Shown piece by piece: positions 35,172 to 46,563 of a stretch of DNA of 64,000 bases. Position 1 is the first letter of the stretch. The number at the start of each line of letters is the position of its first letter. Origin of the DNA: Conoideocrella luteorostrata (lineage: Eukaryota > Ascomycota > Sordariomycetes > Hypocreales > Clavicipitaceae); the NCBI GenBank assembly GCA_032433595.1, contig JASWJB010000087.1, positions 62,001 to 126,000 of the forward strand, read 5' to 3'. The notes under the pieces were generated by a model. It ran no database searches and was not told the DNA's origin. It saw nothing but the letters and a program-made list of their open reading frames with translations. The position numbers and the translations under genes were made by a program.

Positions 35172-37277
35172 ATGATGGGAGACTCTAACAAAGCCCAGCT
35201 GGGCTCTGTGGCCCTGAATGACACCTCGCTAAAGAAAGTTGCATATTTTTACGACTCAGATATCGGAAATTACGCGTATGTTACTGGCCATCCTATGAAG
35301 CCCCATAGAATTCGTCTAGCGCACAGTTTAATCATGCAATACGATCTATACCGGAAAATGGAAATTTACGTGAGTTTCCTTCCTCGTCACCACATTCAAT
35401 GGCTCAAGATGGTTACCCTCCTAACCCCTTTTAAAGCGTGCAAAACCTGCGACTCGAGGGGAAATGACGCAGTTTCATACCGACGACTACATCGACTTCC
35501 TTCAAAAAGTCACCCCAGATAATATGGACAGCTACATACGCGAGCAAGGCAAATACAACGTTGGTGACGATTGTCCAGTTTTTGATGGACTTTTCGAGTT
35601 TTGTGGTATCAGCGCTGGTGGAAGTATGGAAGGCGCTGCTCGCTTGAACCGACAGAAATGCGACATTGCCGTCAACTGGGCTGGTGGCCTGCACCACGCC
35701 AAAAAGTGTGAGGCCAGTGGTTTCTGCTACGTCAATGGTAGGTCCCAGGCCCTCTAAATGTTCATCATCTCGCTAATGCATTTGCAGACATCGTACTGGG
35801 AATCCTCGAGCTGCTTCGGTTCATGAAGCGCGTACTCTATATCGACATCGACGTGCATCATGGCGATGGTGTGGAAGAAGCTTTTTATACCACCGACCGC
35901 GTCATGACTGTATCATTTCATAAGTACGGCGAATACTTCCCCGGCACAGGTGAACTGCGCGACATCGGTATTGGACAGGGCAAAAACTATTCTGTCAACT
36001 TTCCCCTACGTGACGGCATCACGGACGAGTCCTACAAATCCATCTTTGAACCGGTTATTGAGAACGTTATGAAATACTATCAGCCTGAGGCCGTTGTTCT
36101 CCAATGTGGAGGTGACAGCTTGTCGGGGGATCGCCTGGGCTGTTTTAACCTGAGCATGGACGGCCATGCTAACTGCGTGAATTACGTCAAGAGCTTCGGT
36201 CTTCCCACCCTGGTTCTAGGTGGTGGCGGTTATACCATGAGAAATGTTGCCCGTACATGGGCATATGAGACAGGTGTTTTGGTCGGCCAAGATATGGACC
36301 GAATCCTGCCATATAACGAATACTACGAAGTAAGTTCTCCGCCGAATCTCCACAGAAACAAGAAGATTCACTAACCCGCTACAAAGTACTATGCCCCTGA
36401 CTTCGAGCTGAATGTGCGTTCCTCTAACATGGAAAACTCAAACAGCAGAGAGTACCTTGATAAGATCACTGCGGCTGTCATCGACAACCTCCGTCAGACG
36501 GGACCGGCTCCCTCGGTCCAGATGCAAGACGTTCCCCGCAGACCATTTGGTGGCATGACGGACGAAGAGGAAGCCGAATTGGATGATATGGACGAAGACG
36601 AGAACAAAGACGTACGAATGACCGAGCACCGCTGGGACAAGGCTGTGGAGAACGGGGCTGAGTTTGAGCCGAGTGATGACGACGAGATGGCATCTGCCAA
36701 TGGCGCCACTCGGATCGCCGAGAACAAGGGCAGTTTCACCGACTTCAAGAACAATGACGAAATGGAGACGAGTGGCAGTAAATCACCAAAGGATAAGAAT
36801 GACGACAGCAGTAAAGAGGTAGCTGCACTAGACGTTCACGATGTAAACGACGATACCATCGAGGATGTCGTTCCTACTGAAGAGCCGGAAAAGGATGCTC
36901 GAGCAGAGGGCAAAGAAGACGAAGAAGCTAAGAAACAACTGGTTGATGCTGATGGCGATGTTGGTATGGCAGACTCTACCGCCACTGATGAAGCCGTCAT
37001 TAAGAAGGAAGAAGTCGAATCCGAATCAGCCCCAGAAGCAGCTAAGGGCGGAGAAAAGACATCTGAAGAAAAGCCTGCCGATACAGAGCCCGAGAAACAA
37101 GATGCTGAGATGGCTGAGCCCAAGGAGACTGGAGCAACCAAAGCTGAAGAGCCTGTATCCCATAATGATGCCGAGAAGCCTGCTGAGGCAGTTGGCGAGA
37201 ACCAAGCAACAGAAACCATAGAAGTTGATGAGAAGGAAAAGAGTAATGACAAAGCCGATGATAATTCATCCAAGTAG
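35172..37277 (+). CDS. rpd3: class I histone deacetylase Rpd3 with long acidic C-terminal tail
   Basis: Four exons (35172-35369, 35437-35737, 35788-36329, 36387-37277) with introns of 67, 50 and 57 nt encode 643 residues. Two adjacent ATGs (35172, 35175) could start the protein. The catalytic domain (~20-390) is near complete identity to class I enzymes: [47 protein letters not shown] and [15 protein letters not shown], so all zinc and charge-relay residues are present. It removes acetyl groups from histone tails inside Sin3-type co-repressor complexes in the nucleus. The last ~230 residues are a Glu/Lys/Asp-rich tail with SxxE-type sites, which is longer than in yeast; filamentous fungal Rpd3 proteins are known to carry such an extension that matters for growth. 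Confidence 0.98.
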
Positions 37278-38128
37278 GTGGGCGAAGGAGTATCATCGGA
37301 TTGGCTTGGTAGCCTGGCATTCAGACCGCTTTCTTCATCTTCCAACAATCATCCGACATGATTGACGCCTATCAAGCGATCTTGGAGGTGGTTTACTGTA
37401 ATTTATAGGAGAGGCTGGCCAGAAGTGGCGTTTTCGGCGTAAGGTATACTACGGAGTATTAGCATGGGTGATACAATTCAAGCCAGCGTGGGGTACATCG
37501 CTCCATCCAGCGCCGATTTGATTTGATTGCAGTTTGTTACTCAAAAACTTCACTATAATGAGTCTTGTCGCAATAAATTGATTGAATACAAGCACATGAA
37601 TTCATCTCACTACACAGCTAAAGCTCCGAGCAGCCGATTTTCCGAAATTGTCGTGTTTTGCTAGACCCCCCTCATGCCTCCCCGCCCTTGGGTACAGACA
37701 GGCACCGAGGCCCAAATGACCACCGACATTCTTCCGAATGCTGTAAGGCTGCCAAACAGCTCTCTTTCTCCGCAAGGCGCTAACTGGACGCCGACTTTTT
37801 TTTTAACAAACATCAATGCGGGGACCAAATTGTGGTGAATAGACTGCACTGCACAACCTAAATAAATCCCGACACCAACCTCACAAATGAATGTCCGCCT
37901 CTAGCTTGACCGTTAGCAACAAACTTTTCCTGCTGTCCATGTAGCAATATTCCTCCAATTCCCAACATTAAATCACGACCGGCATTGAGAACGATCGATC
38001 GTAATCGGCAGACAATTTTTTTTTCCTTCGTTACTCGTGTTAACCCCACTTGTTTCTCTCTTTTACCTTTGCGCCGGGAGAGAGTTCTTGTCGAGAACAA
38101 CACAGACCTTTGAGTCACAACCGCCACC
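37278..38128. other. intergenic between rpd3 and rpc34
   Basis: Holds the 3' flank of rpd3 and the upstream region of rpc34, with TACGGAGTA at 37450-37458 and T-rich tracts near 37800 and 38015. No gene is supported. Confidence 0.5.
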
Positions 38129-39384
38129 ATGCCCGCCTCAGCGGCTCCCGCCGCGGGCGGAAGCGAGTCTGAAGCGGCCAAATTTGCAGTTTTCAAGGAA
38201 TTGCTTTATGAGCGATGCAAAGAGGCAGGCCCCGGGAATGACTTGTTTTCGCAAGATGACCTAATGCGACTGGACATTATTCCGAACAAAGATCTGGCGT
38301 TGTTGGCCCGGGTGGTGCAGTCGCTCAGCGATGATAAACTGTTCATTACGATGAGGGAGGCGAGCGGGCAGGTTCTTTGGAAGTGGAGAGATGCGCAAGA
38401 AGCTCACAAGTGAGAATTACAATCCCTGTTGCTATCTCTTTTTCGATCACGCATTACAATGCAAAGGCATGTGAGCTAATACACAATCGCGCCAGGTACA
38501 AGCAATGCTCAACCGACGAACAAGTAATGGTCTATTCGTTGATCGACGACTCCGGCGGCGATGGTATATGGTCGCAAACTCTCCAGAAACGCCTCAACAT
38601 GCACGACTCGGTCCTCAAAAATGCCCTCAAGCAGCTCCAAACAAAGGGCCTCATTGCACCGTTCAAAAATGTCGAACATCCCAACAAGAAGATGTTCATC
38701 AAGGCGTCCATACGACCGAGCAACCGAGCAACAGGTGGTCCGTGGTATACGGACCAGAATCTCGACGAGGCGTTTATTGAAGAACTGCAGCGCGTAGTGT
38801 TTGACGTCGTCAAAGGGTCGAGTGGGTATAAAAGTACGCATGGGGTGGCAAGAAGCCAAACTCCCAAGAAGGGCGTTGTGAAAGGCGGCGCAGAGAAAGG
38901 CAAGAAAAGAGACGCTAGTGAAATGAGTAAACCGCCCGCCAAGGCAATCAAGGTGGCCCCGGGGGCTACTCCAAAGAGGGAAGCGGTAATGCTGCCGCTA
39001 CCAGCCGGCTACACGGGATACTCGACAGTTAGGGATATTGCTCGCTTCTTGTCCAGGAGTGGCATCACGAGTAACACGATCCTGTCTGAGGAGGATGTCA
39101 AGAAATTGGTGGACGTGTTGGTGTGGGATAACCTTATTGAGCCAATAAAGGTGGCTGGCAAAGTTGGGTATCGCGTGGCCCGAGTTGCAAAGCAATCTAC
39201 GCAGAATTGGGCTGGAAGAGAAGATACAACTGGGCGAGATGGTGGTCCACCGCCGCATATTAGCCCTTACACAGAGGCACCTTGTGGGAAGTGTCCTGTT
39301 TTCGACCTTTGCGAAGAAGGCGGGCCCGTGGGACCGAGCAATTGCGAGTATTTCAAGAGATGGCTTGGAATCGACATGGATTAG
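38129..39384 (+). CDS. rpc34: RNA polymerase III subunit Rpc34 (RPC6)
   Basis: Two exons (38129-38409, 38496-39384) around an 86-nt intron encode 389 residues. Tandem winged-helix domains are recognisable: FSQDDLMRLDIIPNKDLALL in the first, and YSLIDDSGGDGIWSQTLQKR followed by LKQLQTKGLIAPFKNV in the second. The C-terminus holds four cysteines spaced CX2C-X5-C-X10-C (CGKC, DLC, SNC), the ligands of the 4Fe-4S cluster found in human RPC6. The subunit belongs to the Pol III heterotrimer that contacts TFIIIB during initiation at tRNA and 5S genes and helps open the promoter. A lysine-rich linker (~residues 240-290) separates the second and third parts. The junction residues AHK-YKQCSTDEQ confirm the intron. 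Confidence 0.95.
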
Positions 39385-39841
39385 GGGCTTTGCGCGGGAG
39401 GTTGGTTAGGTTTCTATTCAATCGCTGTATAATATCAGGCGGCGGTCGTGGTTGCATTTTGGGAATACCCGCATATTGATGGACACACATGCATGGCTCA
39501 GGAGTTTTGATTCATTTTGTTAGTCCCGGTACGGAAAAAACATAAATTAGGCGCATAGACAATTTAGACATGAGAGGGCCAACGATGCTAAACCGTTCAC
39601 TCTTGAGTTCAGACGATTAGATGAATAATTTATCAAAACGCATACTTCATTCTGCGTAATCCGAGAAGATGGCAGCTCGGCTTTACATGTCAAAAAGTGT
39701 TTGGGAAGACTCAAGATTTCTATTCCTTGTCAGACAGCTCACTAGCAGAAAGAACCGCCCAGCACTCGCATGCCACCGCTACCGATGTATTATATATCCG
39801 TTTTCAGTCCCGAAAAGAAAAAAGAAAGGCTAATGGACAGT
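39385..39841. other. convergent 3' ends of rpc34 and the cyclophilin gene
   Basis: A 457-nt AT-rich stretch between the two stop codons on opposite strands. No gene is visible. Confidence 0.5.
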
Positions 39842-40925
39842 TTACAGCTCGCCAGACTTGACGATGGTGGGGCGCTTGTTGTACTTGACAGTACCGCTCT
39901 GGGAACCAGTAGCCTCCAGAGCCTTGACAACTTGCATGGACTCTTGGTCGGCAACCTCGCCGAAAACGACGTGGCGGCCGTCGAGCCACGAGGTGACAAC
40001 AGTGGTGACAAAGAACTGAGATCCGTTACTGTTGAAGCATTGAGGTCAGTAATCATCCTCCCTTCGCCCACGAGAATGTTTGTGTCGCTGAACCTACGTG
40101 TTGGGGCCGGCGTTAGCCATGGACAGCAGACCGGGACGATCGTGTTTCAGCGTAAAGTTCTCATCAGCGAACTTGTCGCCGTAGATGGACTTGCCACCGG
40201 TGCCCTGCGTATAGTTGTAAGCAAACATTGTTTCGATCTTATATGGTGGGTTGCCGCATATTGTCGTACGTTACCGCGAGTAAAGTCGCCGCCCTGAAGC
40301 ATGAAGTCTGGGATAATACGGTGGAAAGCAGAGCCTTGGTAGCCCATGCCCTTCTCACCGGTGCACAGGGCACGGAAGTTTTCGGCAGTCTTAGGGACCT
40401 CGGAGTCAAACAGATTGAAGTTTATGCGGGCAGTTTGCTCTGTTTCACGGCACTAGTTAGTATTCAGTTTGCCCCTACGCTGGTGGTAGGCGGAATTGAC
40501 GAGTTTATCAAAGCTAGAAAGATTGAAAGCGAACAACTTGGTAAAGCTCTTTCGCAAATTCCGGTAGACCTGATGACTCTTCCAAGAACTGACTACTCAA
40601 ACATGAGACCATGGGAGCTAGCCGATCGTACTTACCTTTAACGGTAGAGGTAGGCTTGCCGTCCTGCATGACAGGACCCTCCCAGGTAACGTCGAAGAAG
40701 CTATCACCGATTGTTAGCCTACCTTTACTTGTTGGAGCTGGAAAGGTCTTGGGTCAAGGGCAAAACTTACACCTTCTTAGCCATGACTGCTGCAGTAATG
40801 GAAAAGGGGCGGGTAGTTTGGAATTTGCCAGAAGCAGATGCAAGTTGAGGAAGAGAAAAAGATCGTTGCCCCGGAGCGTAGAAGTTGTAGCGGGGTAGGA
40901 GGGGTCGAAGGAGCGTTGATCGCAT
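39842..40925 (-). CDS. csr-1: cyclophilin (peptidyl-prolyl isomerase), probable dual cytosolic/mitochondrial product
   Basis: Five exons (40925-40771, 40700-40636, 40439-40270, 40204-40098, 40028-39842) with introns of 70, 196, 65 and 69 nt. From the upstream ATG (40925) the product has 227 residues; from the internal ATG (40784) it has 180. The cyclophilin core is complete: [16 protein letters not shown] with the catalytic Arg, [22 protein letters not shown], the Trp of SWLDGRH that binds cyclosporin, and GEVADQ. The 47-residue extension is in frame, has no acidic residue, several Arg plus Lys34, many Ser/Thr and ends near TTRPFSIT, which is how mitochondrial presequences look. Neurospora makes both compartment forms from one cyclophilin gene, so dual targeting is the likely model here. 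It catalyses proline isomerisation and mediates cyclosporin sensitivity. Confidence 0.93.
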
Positions 40926-42327
40926 TGTGAGGTAGCTGGAGGGGCACTATGTTAGTGCATGTGGCATCTGCAGCCAATGAAAATTGGCAGTAAGAAGGGA
41001 CTGCCTGCAGAGGGGCGCAAGCCAGCCGCAGCAATCTTTCACATGGCATTTGATTCCAGTGAATTGTTAGAAGCTGAGCTACTGGCAGCTTCAGTAGCTT
41101 CCAGTAGCCGGTCCGTTGAGCTCGACAGAAGCTGTTGGTGGTGAAGCTCCAACCTTGCGCTCTTGCGTCAGACTTGAGCGCCTATGTGCAACGGCATTGA
41201 TACCCATCAATACAGATGTCTCGGCTTCAGAGCTAACAGCTCCGCATCATCCTGGCTTCGCCATCTCCATTATCGGATGATTGGCCATTGGCATTGACGG
41301 AAGCTGGGGTCAAATTTGCACTTGCAATGTACCGATATCTGTTGGCCAGTTTGCTGCGTTCTCTGCCGCCCAGCAAGGGGTGGATACCAGGGTGACAGCC
41401 AATGGCTCATGAAACCAGCAAGCGCAACTCGTCAGCCCCAACAATTGGAGGCGTCTCGTCGTGCATTCAAATATCTTGATGCCAACTCCATCAAGACGCC
41501 ACCTCAGATAGGATGAATCTGCGACATGCAGACGAGACGCGCCGTCGTTGGATGTGGAGGAGGCGAATGACTGCTGGTTGAAGCTGAGCTGGCTGATTAG
41601 GAAGGAGCGAATGCCAGCTGTTTGTCGAGCAAACTGCACTTGTAGCTGCAGGCAAGGGATTGCTAGTGACAAACGGGCCTGCTATAAGAAAATTCGAACA
41701 TACCTGGAAGAAAGATCCTTTTGAAATTTGGTACAGTAGAATTACAGAGGCTGATGAAAGAGGCTAATACGAATGTCGGTATGAGTACAGATGATGTCGT
41801 TGGTCAAGCTGCGAGCTCGCCAGAAAGGGGAAAAAGTTTTGGGAGCACCGGGATTGCTTCCGGCCTGAAGTCTCAGGTACCCGGGACCACCTCTCGCCGT
41901 ACCGACATCAAGGCTGCTTACGGAGTACAGCCATTCGAGATAAGCCATCAATTTCTGAATACTGAAAGATGTCAAACAGCTTGAGCCATCGCCGTAGCCT
42001 ACGGAATTAATTGCTATTTACCCGTAGCTCTTACATTCAATCTTGAGCTATAGGCAGCCGCAGCTCTTGAACTTCTTTCTTATACTACGGAGTACACAAG
42101 GCGGCAAGGAGATAGTCACGTGATCACCCCTTAATCCCGGTCAGCCAGTGCCCTGGGGTCGCAATGCAGCCCGAGTGACCAGCTGGTCAAGTTCAGGTTT
42201 GTGCCTTTCAATACGAAGAGGATTGACCTGGTGTAGACACCTCCGTCTTATGCACGACCCGGCCTTCTGCTAAGAATTGATACCTGACTTCGTCGCACGG
42301 TGATATTTACATTCTACATTGCGCACA
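40926..42327. promoter_or_regulatory. divergent upstream region of cyclophilin and ent3
   Basis: A 1.4-kb stretch with no supported gene. It contains AGCT-rich short repeats near 41080-41115 and copies of TACGGAGTA at 41919 and 42086. Both flanking promoters must lie here. Confidence 0.5.
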
Positions 42328-44080
42328 ATGGATCTCAATGATCTGAAGAGCACCGTCTCCAACCTGACCTTGTATGACCTCAAGGCAGGCTTCCGGAAAG
42401 CCCAAAATGGTATGAGGATTAGCCGCACAAAACGGGGTAGGATTCTAACACGATTGGGTAGCGGTCATGAACTACACCGAAATGGAGGCGAAGGTAATGC
42501 TATGCAACAATCGATTATTCTAATAGCTTTTCTGACCAGACTTGTTATAGGTGCGAGAGGCAACGAACAATGAGCCTTGGGGTGCCTCGTCGACATTGAT
42601 GCAGGAGATTGCCAATGCCACCTTCAGCTAGTATGTAAGCCTTCAAGAGTGCGAAATCCAGTACCTAACATGTCCAAGTCAATCACTCAACGAAATTATG
42701 CCGATGATCTATCGCCGATTTACCGAAAAGTCCGCTGAGGAGTGGCGACAAATTTATAAGGCTTTGCAACTGCTCGAGTTTCTCATCAAGCACGGTTCTG
42801 AGAGAGTCATTGATGACGCTCGTGGCCACATCACTCTTCTAAAGATGTTGCGGCAGTTCCACTTCATCGACCAAAATGGTAAGGATCAAGGTATCAACGT
42901 GCGAAACAGAGCCAAGGAGTTGTCAGAACTCCTAGGCGACGTGGAGCGCATACGATCCGAACGCAAAAAGGCACGCGCCACCAAAAACAAGTACACTGGT
43001 GTAGAAGGCGGCATGACATTTGGAGGGGGCTTCTCAGGCGGAAGCGGTAGCAGATACGGTGGCTTCGGGAGTGAATCGGCAAACTATGGGGGTTTCTCCG
43101 GCGGTGTTTATGGAGATGGTGGTGGTTTTGGCGGCGAGACAGACGGTTATCGCGAATCTGGCGGTGGTGGTGGCGGCGGTCGATCTGATAATTTCGAGGA
43201 GTACGACGAATTTGACGAGGCAGATAGACCATCGGGCTCGTCCAGAACTGCTCGCAAGACTGAGCGAGCTTCGTCAAAGAAGGTTGCGGCAGAACCGCCA
43301 AAGAAGAAGGAACCAGAGGTTGATTTATTCTCCTTTGACGATCCCATCCAGAATTCTAGCTCTACCGCTGCCGCCCCCGGTCAGCGCTCCGGCCTCGCTG
43401 ACCTCTCCGGGCCATCTAGTGGCCATACTGCTGCCAATGATGATGACGAGTTCGATGATTTCCAGTCCGCAGCGCCGGCAACCCAACCAGCCGCGCAGCC
43501 TCAACCGGCACCCCTCATGTCAACAGCCTCATCCACGGCACAATTCGCCGCTCCGAGGCCCTTGTCAGGTCCCCAAAACGCCAATCTGAGCCAGATGGTC
43601 AGCTCGTCCTCAATCTCGCCAGCCCCCAGTTCCGGTGCTACTCCTGGAGTCAACTACTCCGCCTTTGCAGCACCGGCGGCGCAAGCTCAACCACCCAAGC
43701 CTACAACCTTTCAACCTTCTGGACCCAACTACTTTGGCGGGATTCAGGCTCAAGCATCTAACCCGGCGCCTCCATCCAGTATGTCAACTAGTTCCTCAAC
43801 CGGGCCAACAACCATGGCGAACATGAAGCCCGTTACGAGCCCTGGTGCCAAGCCGACAGGCGCTGCTTCTGGTGGTGACGCTTTTGGTGCACTCTGGGGC
43901 AAGGCCAGCTCGGGTATCAAGAAAACAGACAAGCCTACGGGTGGCCCTGCCATGGGCCAGCTTGCCAAGGAGAAGAGCAGTGCCGGCATCTGGGGAGCGC
44001 CAGCCACAAGCTCTCAATCCAGTATTGGAGGTGCTCCAGCTGGAAACAACGGCTCAGCATCTGGCGATTTGCTTGGCTGA
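42328..44080 (+). CDS. ent3: epsin-like ENTH-domain clathrin adaptor Ent3
   Basis: Four exons (42328-42409, 42462-42493, 42551-42630, 42679-44080), the second only 32 nt, with introns of 52, 57 and 48 nt; 531 residues. The ENTH domain (1-~150) is almost continuous with yeast Ent3: YDLKAGFRKAQN, NYTEMEAKVREATNNEPWG, IYRRFTEKSAEEWRQIYKAL and DQGINVRNRAKEL. A Gly/Tyr-rich stretch (~170-225) follows, then a disordered tail with acidic-Phe motifs VDLFSFDD and DDEFDDFQSA, which bind the ear domains of AP-1 and GGA adaptors. The protein binds PI(4)P or PI(3,5)P2 at Golgi and endosome membranes and recruits SNARE cargo. The start at 42328 matches the family; an ATG three codons upstream is in frame. 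Confidence 0.96.
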
Positions 44081-45462
44081 GCAGCCATGCTGGGTTTTTT
44101 TAACTCTATTTCTGGTTGGATGAGACCAATACCCATCTGTACACGCGCAAATTGATTGCGGCTGAGTACGCTGGTCAAGATTGCAGATGAGAGGTATCTA
44201 GCAGTGGTGGTGGTTTGAAAAAAAAAGCACATATCAGGCAAAGCATGTTTGAAGATTAGACCGTACATAGGCGTACTGGCGCATGAAATTGAAATCGAAT
44301 CAAGTTCCTACAATTGCTGGTTCTAATTCTGGTCTAGTGGACCTTCAGCCGCCCTGCGGCATATGATTATGTTTTGGGTCGCCGTTACCAACGAAAAAAG
44401 CCAAGACGCGCACCGCCATGTTCCTTTCATCTCGCCCATCGCGCGACCAGTCCACACGCTCATTCTGCAAGTGTCATCAGCAGCGCTCAATCAACCACAG
44501 CCAATCACTCAATATACAGGGTCCTGTATCCTGGTTATTTGACCCGGCATAGTGAACCGAGCTCCCCATGGACGCGCTTAACTTTTACTAGGTGCGACTT
44601 CGTCTAATGTGTCACTAGGCGCCGGTGTGAGATTGGTGGTGAGCATCAACGCGTCTCATTGGCTGACCGGGCGCCTGCCCACACCAGCCTCCGTCTCAGG
44701 TGGGCGGGCTTGTCGTGGGCAACAGCCGACGCCGTGTAAGTGGCAGATGAATTTTGAGACTGGTCTTCGTCAACGCACGAAAACCGGGCTTCGGCTGGGT
44801 CGCCAGAGACTCAAGACATGAAACGGCGATGGCAGGCATCCCATTGGTTGTTGATGATATGCTGCTGTATTTAGAATCTAGCGCTACAACCACACGGCCG
44901 CGGATGCGGTCGCAGACCTGAGGCTGACAAAACCATAATTACATACGCGATATTGTATAAAAGAGTCGAGCTTCCCACAGCACATTAGCTTTTGTTTCGT
45001 CAAGCAATTCAACACTCACACTACTAAAAAAGCATTTGTCTTTTTTCTTTCTTTTGTCCCTTTCCTTTTCTCTTTCCTTTCTGTGGGTTCGGACTGGGTC
45101 TCTGCATTTAGATCTGTTATTTCGCCAGCATCCTCAACTTTCACTCTTCTTGTTTTCGCCAATACAACTTTCTCTTTACGAATCGTGGAGATCTTCTGCA
45201 ATATCCGAACTTCCGTCCATTCTCTTTCTTAACAGAAGCCCTGTTTTTACGTCTTTCGACAGCGTCGAAATCGTGCCCTTCTCTTTCTTCACCACCCTTG
45301 CCCACTTACAGCGCAGGGCGTCAGCTCGTTACCAAGATTCCGTCATCCGCTTCTTTGCCGGCTCCTTTGCCGTTTTACTCTAAGCATTTCCCGCTTCGCA
45401 CTGCTTGTTGTGCGTCCAGACCTCGACTTTCATTGGATATTCCTCCTACCACTCCTTCCAAA
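44081..45462. promoter_or_regulatory. upstream region of MARVEL-like gene: TATA box and pyrimidine tract
   Basis: TATAAAAG at 44956-44963 and a strong TC tract at about 45030-45090 are placed as a promoter and leader for the gene starting at 45463, implying a 5' leader of several hundred bases. No protein gene is supported; open frames in the TC tract are Phe/Leu/Ser-rich by composition. Confidence 0.6.
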
Positions 45463-46098
45463 ATGGGTGCTCCTCCCGCTCTTGGTGCCTTGGGCATGAC
45501 CTTCACGGCCATGCGGGCTTTGCAAGCTATTGCGCTGATCACTATTATTGGCTTGGCTTCGAACTTCATCTCGGAGATGGTGGCAGCTAATTATGTGCCG
45601 TCATCTGCTTTGGTGGGCACTCTTGTTGTGGTAAGTTAACCCATTTGTTGACCCATTACGCATACGCTTTTTCGTATTGTTTGTTGACGCTCTTGTTCGC
45701 AGGCTTGCATCACGGTTGTTTACACCGTCATCACGTACATTCTGTACTGGGACTCCATGTTGCCTCTGCTGATCTCTACCGGTGCCGATGGTCTATGTCT
45801 CATTGCGACCATCGTTGTGGCCTGCGTTGTCGGTCGGCCGGTCAGCTACCTTACTTGCCCTGCCCTTCCTGAGGGTGGCAACACCGCAAACTTCATCCAC
45901 TCTCTCTTTATGAACATCACTCGCAAGAACTACTTTGAGTGGGTTGATCCTGACAAGGCAACATGCTTCGAGATCAAAGCCATCTGGGGCTTGAGCATCT
46001 GCCTTTGTGTCATGTACTTCATGTCAGCCGTCACCTCGGCCTGCCTGTGGAAGCGCCTCAAAGGCGGCAACCGCCCTCCCCCAAAGGATTTGGAATGA
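45463..46098 (+). CDS. four-helix MARVEL-like membrane protein
   Basis: Two exons (45463-45630, 45703-46098) and a 72-nt intron with GTAAGT encode 187 residues. Four hydrophobic helices are visible at about 16-40, 51-76, 78-103 and 154-178. The loop between helices three and four has paired cysteines and conserved-looking motifs (YLTCPALPEGGNTANF, DKATCFEIKAIWG), the layout of fungal MARVEL-like proteins. Such proteins sit in plasma-membrane or secretory domains; a precise role is unknown. The chain ends at TGA (46096-46098) after PPPKDLE. The same reading frame then stays open for another 154 codons; see the next entry. Confidence 0.85.
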
Positions 46099-46563
46099 GG
46101 GTACGGCCGTGGGGTTCCAATGGGGAGGTCAGCATCGCCAGCTGAAGCTCCTCCGCGCAAGCTACAAAAGGCCAGGAGCCTTGGCACAACGACAATAATT
46201 CAGGCGCCACGTGCAGACAAGAGGTACGACAGTGACTCGACATATGACGATGACATTAAGATGAATGTTCCTCGTCCTGCTCGAGAAGCTTTCCAACCCT
46301 CGTTTCCCCCGCCGCCCCCCACGGCGACGACACGCGAGAAGAGAGCTCGCATCCGACCACCACCAAGACCGATTGAACGTGTTCCCCCTTTGCCGCCTTT
46401 GCCTGCTGTTGTGCCGCCGCCAAAGTCACCGGTGGGATTGGGGTTGCTGAATCCTCAACCTGTGGCTAAGCCTAAGCGCAAGACGATTTTGGAACAAATT
46501 AATGGCTGGTGGGATTTGGGACTGTTAGAAAAGAGGCAGACACTTTTTGGGAAACATCACTAA
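46099..46563 (+). other. in-frame open extension after the MARVEL-like stop codon
   Basis: Immediately after TGA the frame of exon 2 continues for 154 codons to TAA at 46561-46563. The translation is protein-like: charged (RKLQKARS), Asp/Ser (DSDSTYDDD), two proline tracts and a basic-aromatic end ILEQINGWWDLGLL. An ATG lies 7 codons after the TGA. It could be translated by stop read-through, be joined by an alternative splice (a weak GT at 46047 to AG at 46127 is in frame), be a separate small gene, or be a tail cut off by a nonsense change. The sequence does not decide. The frame of this length without a stop is unlikely by chance. Confidence 0.5.

Noticed and set aside
36494..37348. Long Ser-rich open frames antisense to the Rpd3 tail
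   Set aside because: They mirror the Glu/Lys-rich coding strand and are shadows of the real gene.
39770..40297. 175-codon plus-strand frame across the cyclophilin gene
   Set aside because: It crosses the exons and introns of the well-supported minus-strand cyclophilin and has no family match.
45463..46563. A single 342-residue protein across the TGA as the primary annotation
   Set aside because: No good donor skips the stop and no read-through context is proven; kept as a finding rather than the gene model.
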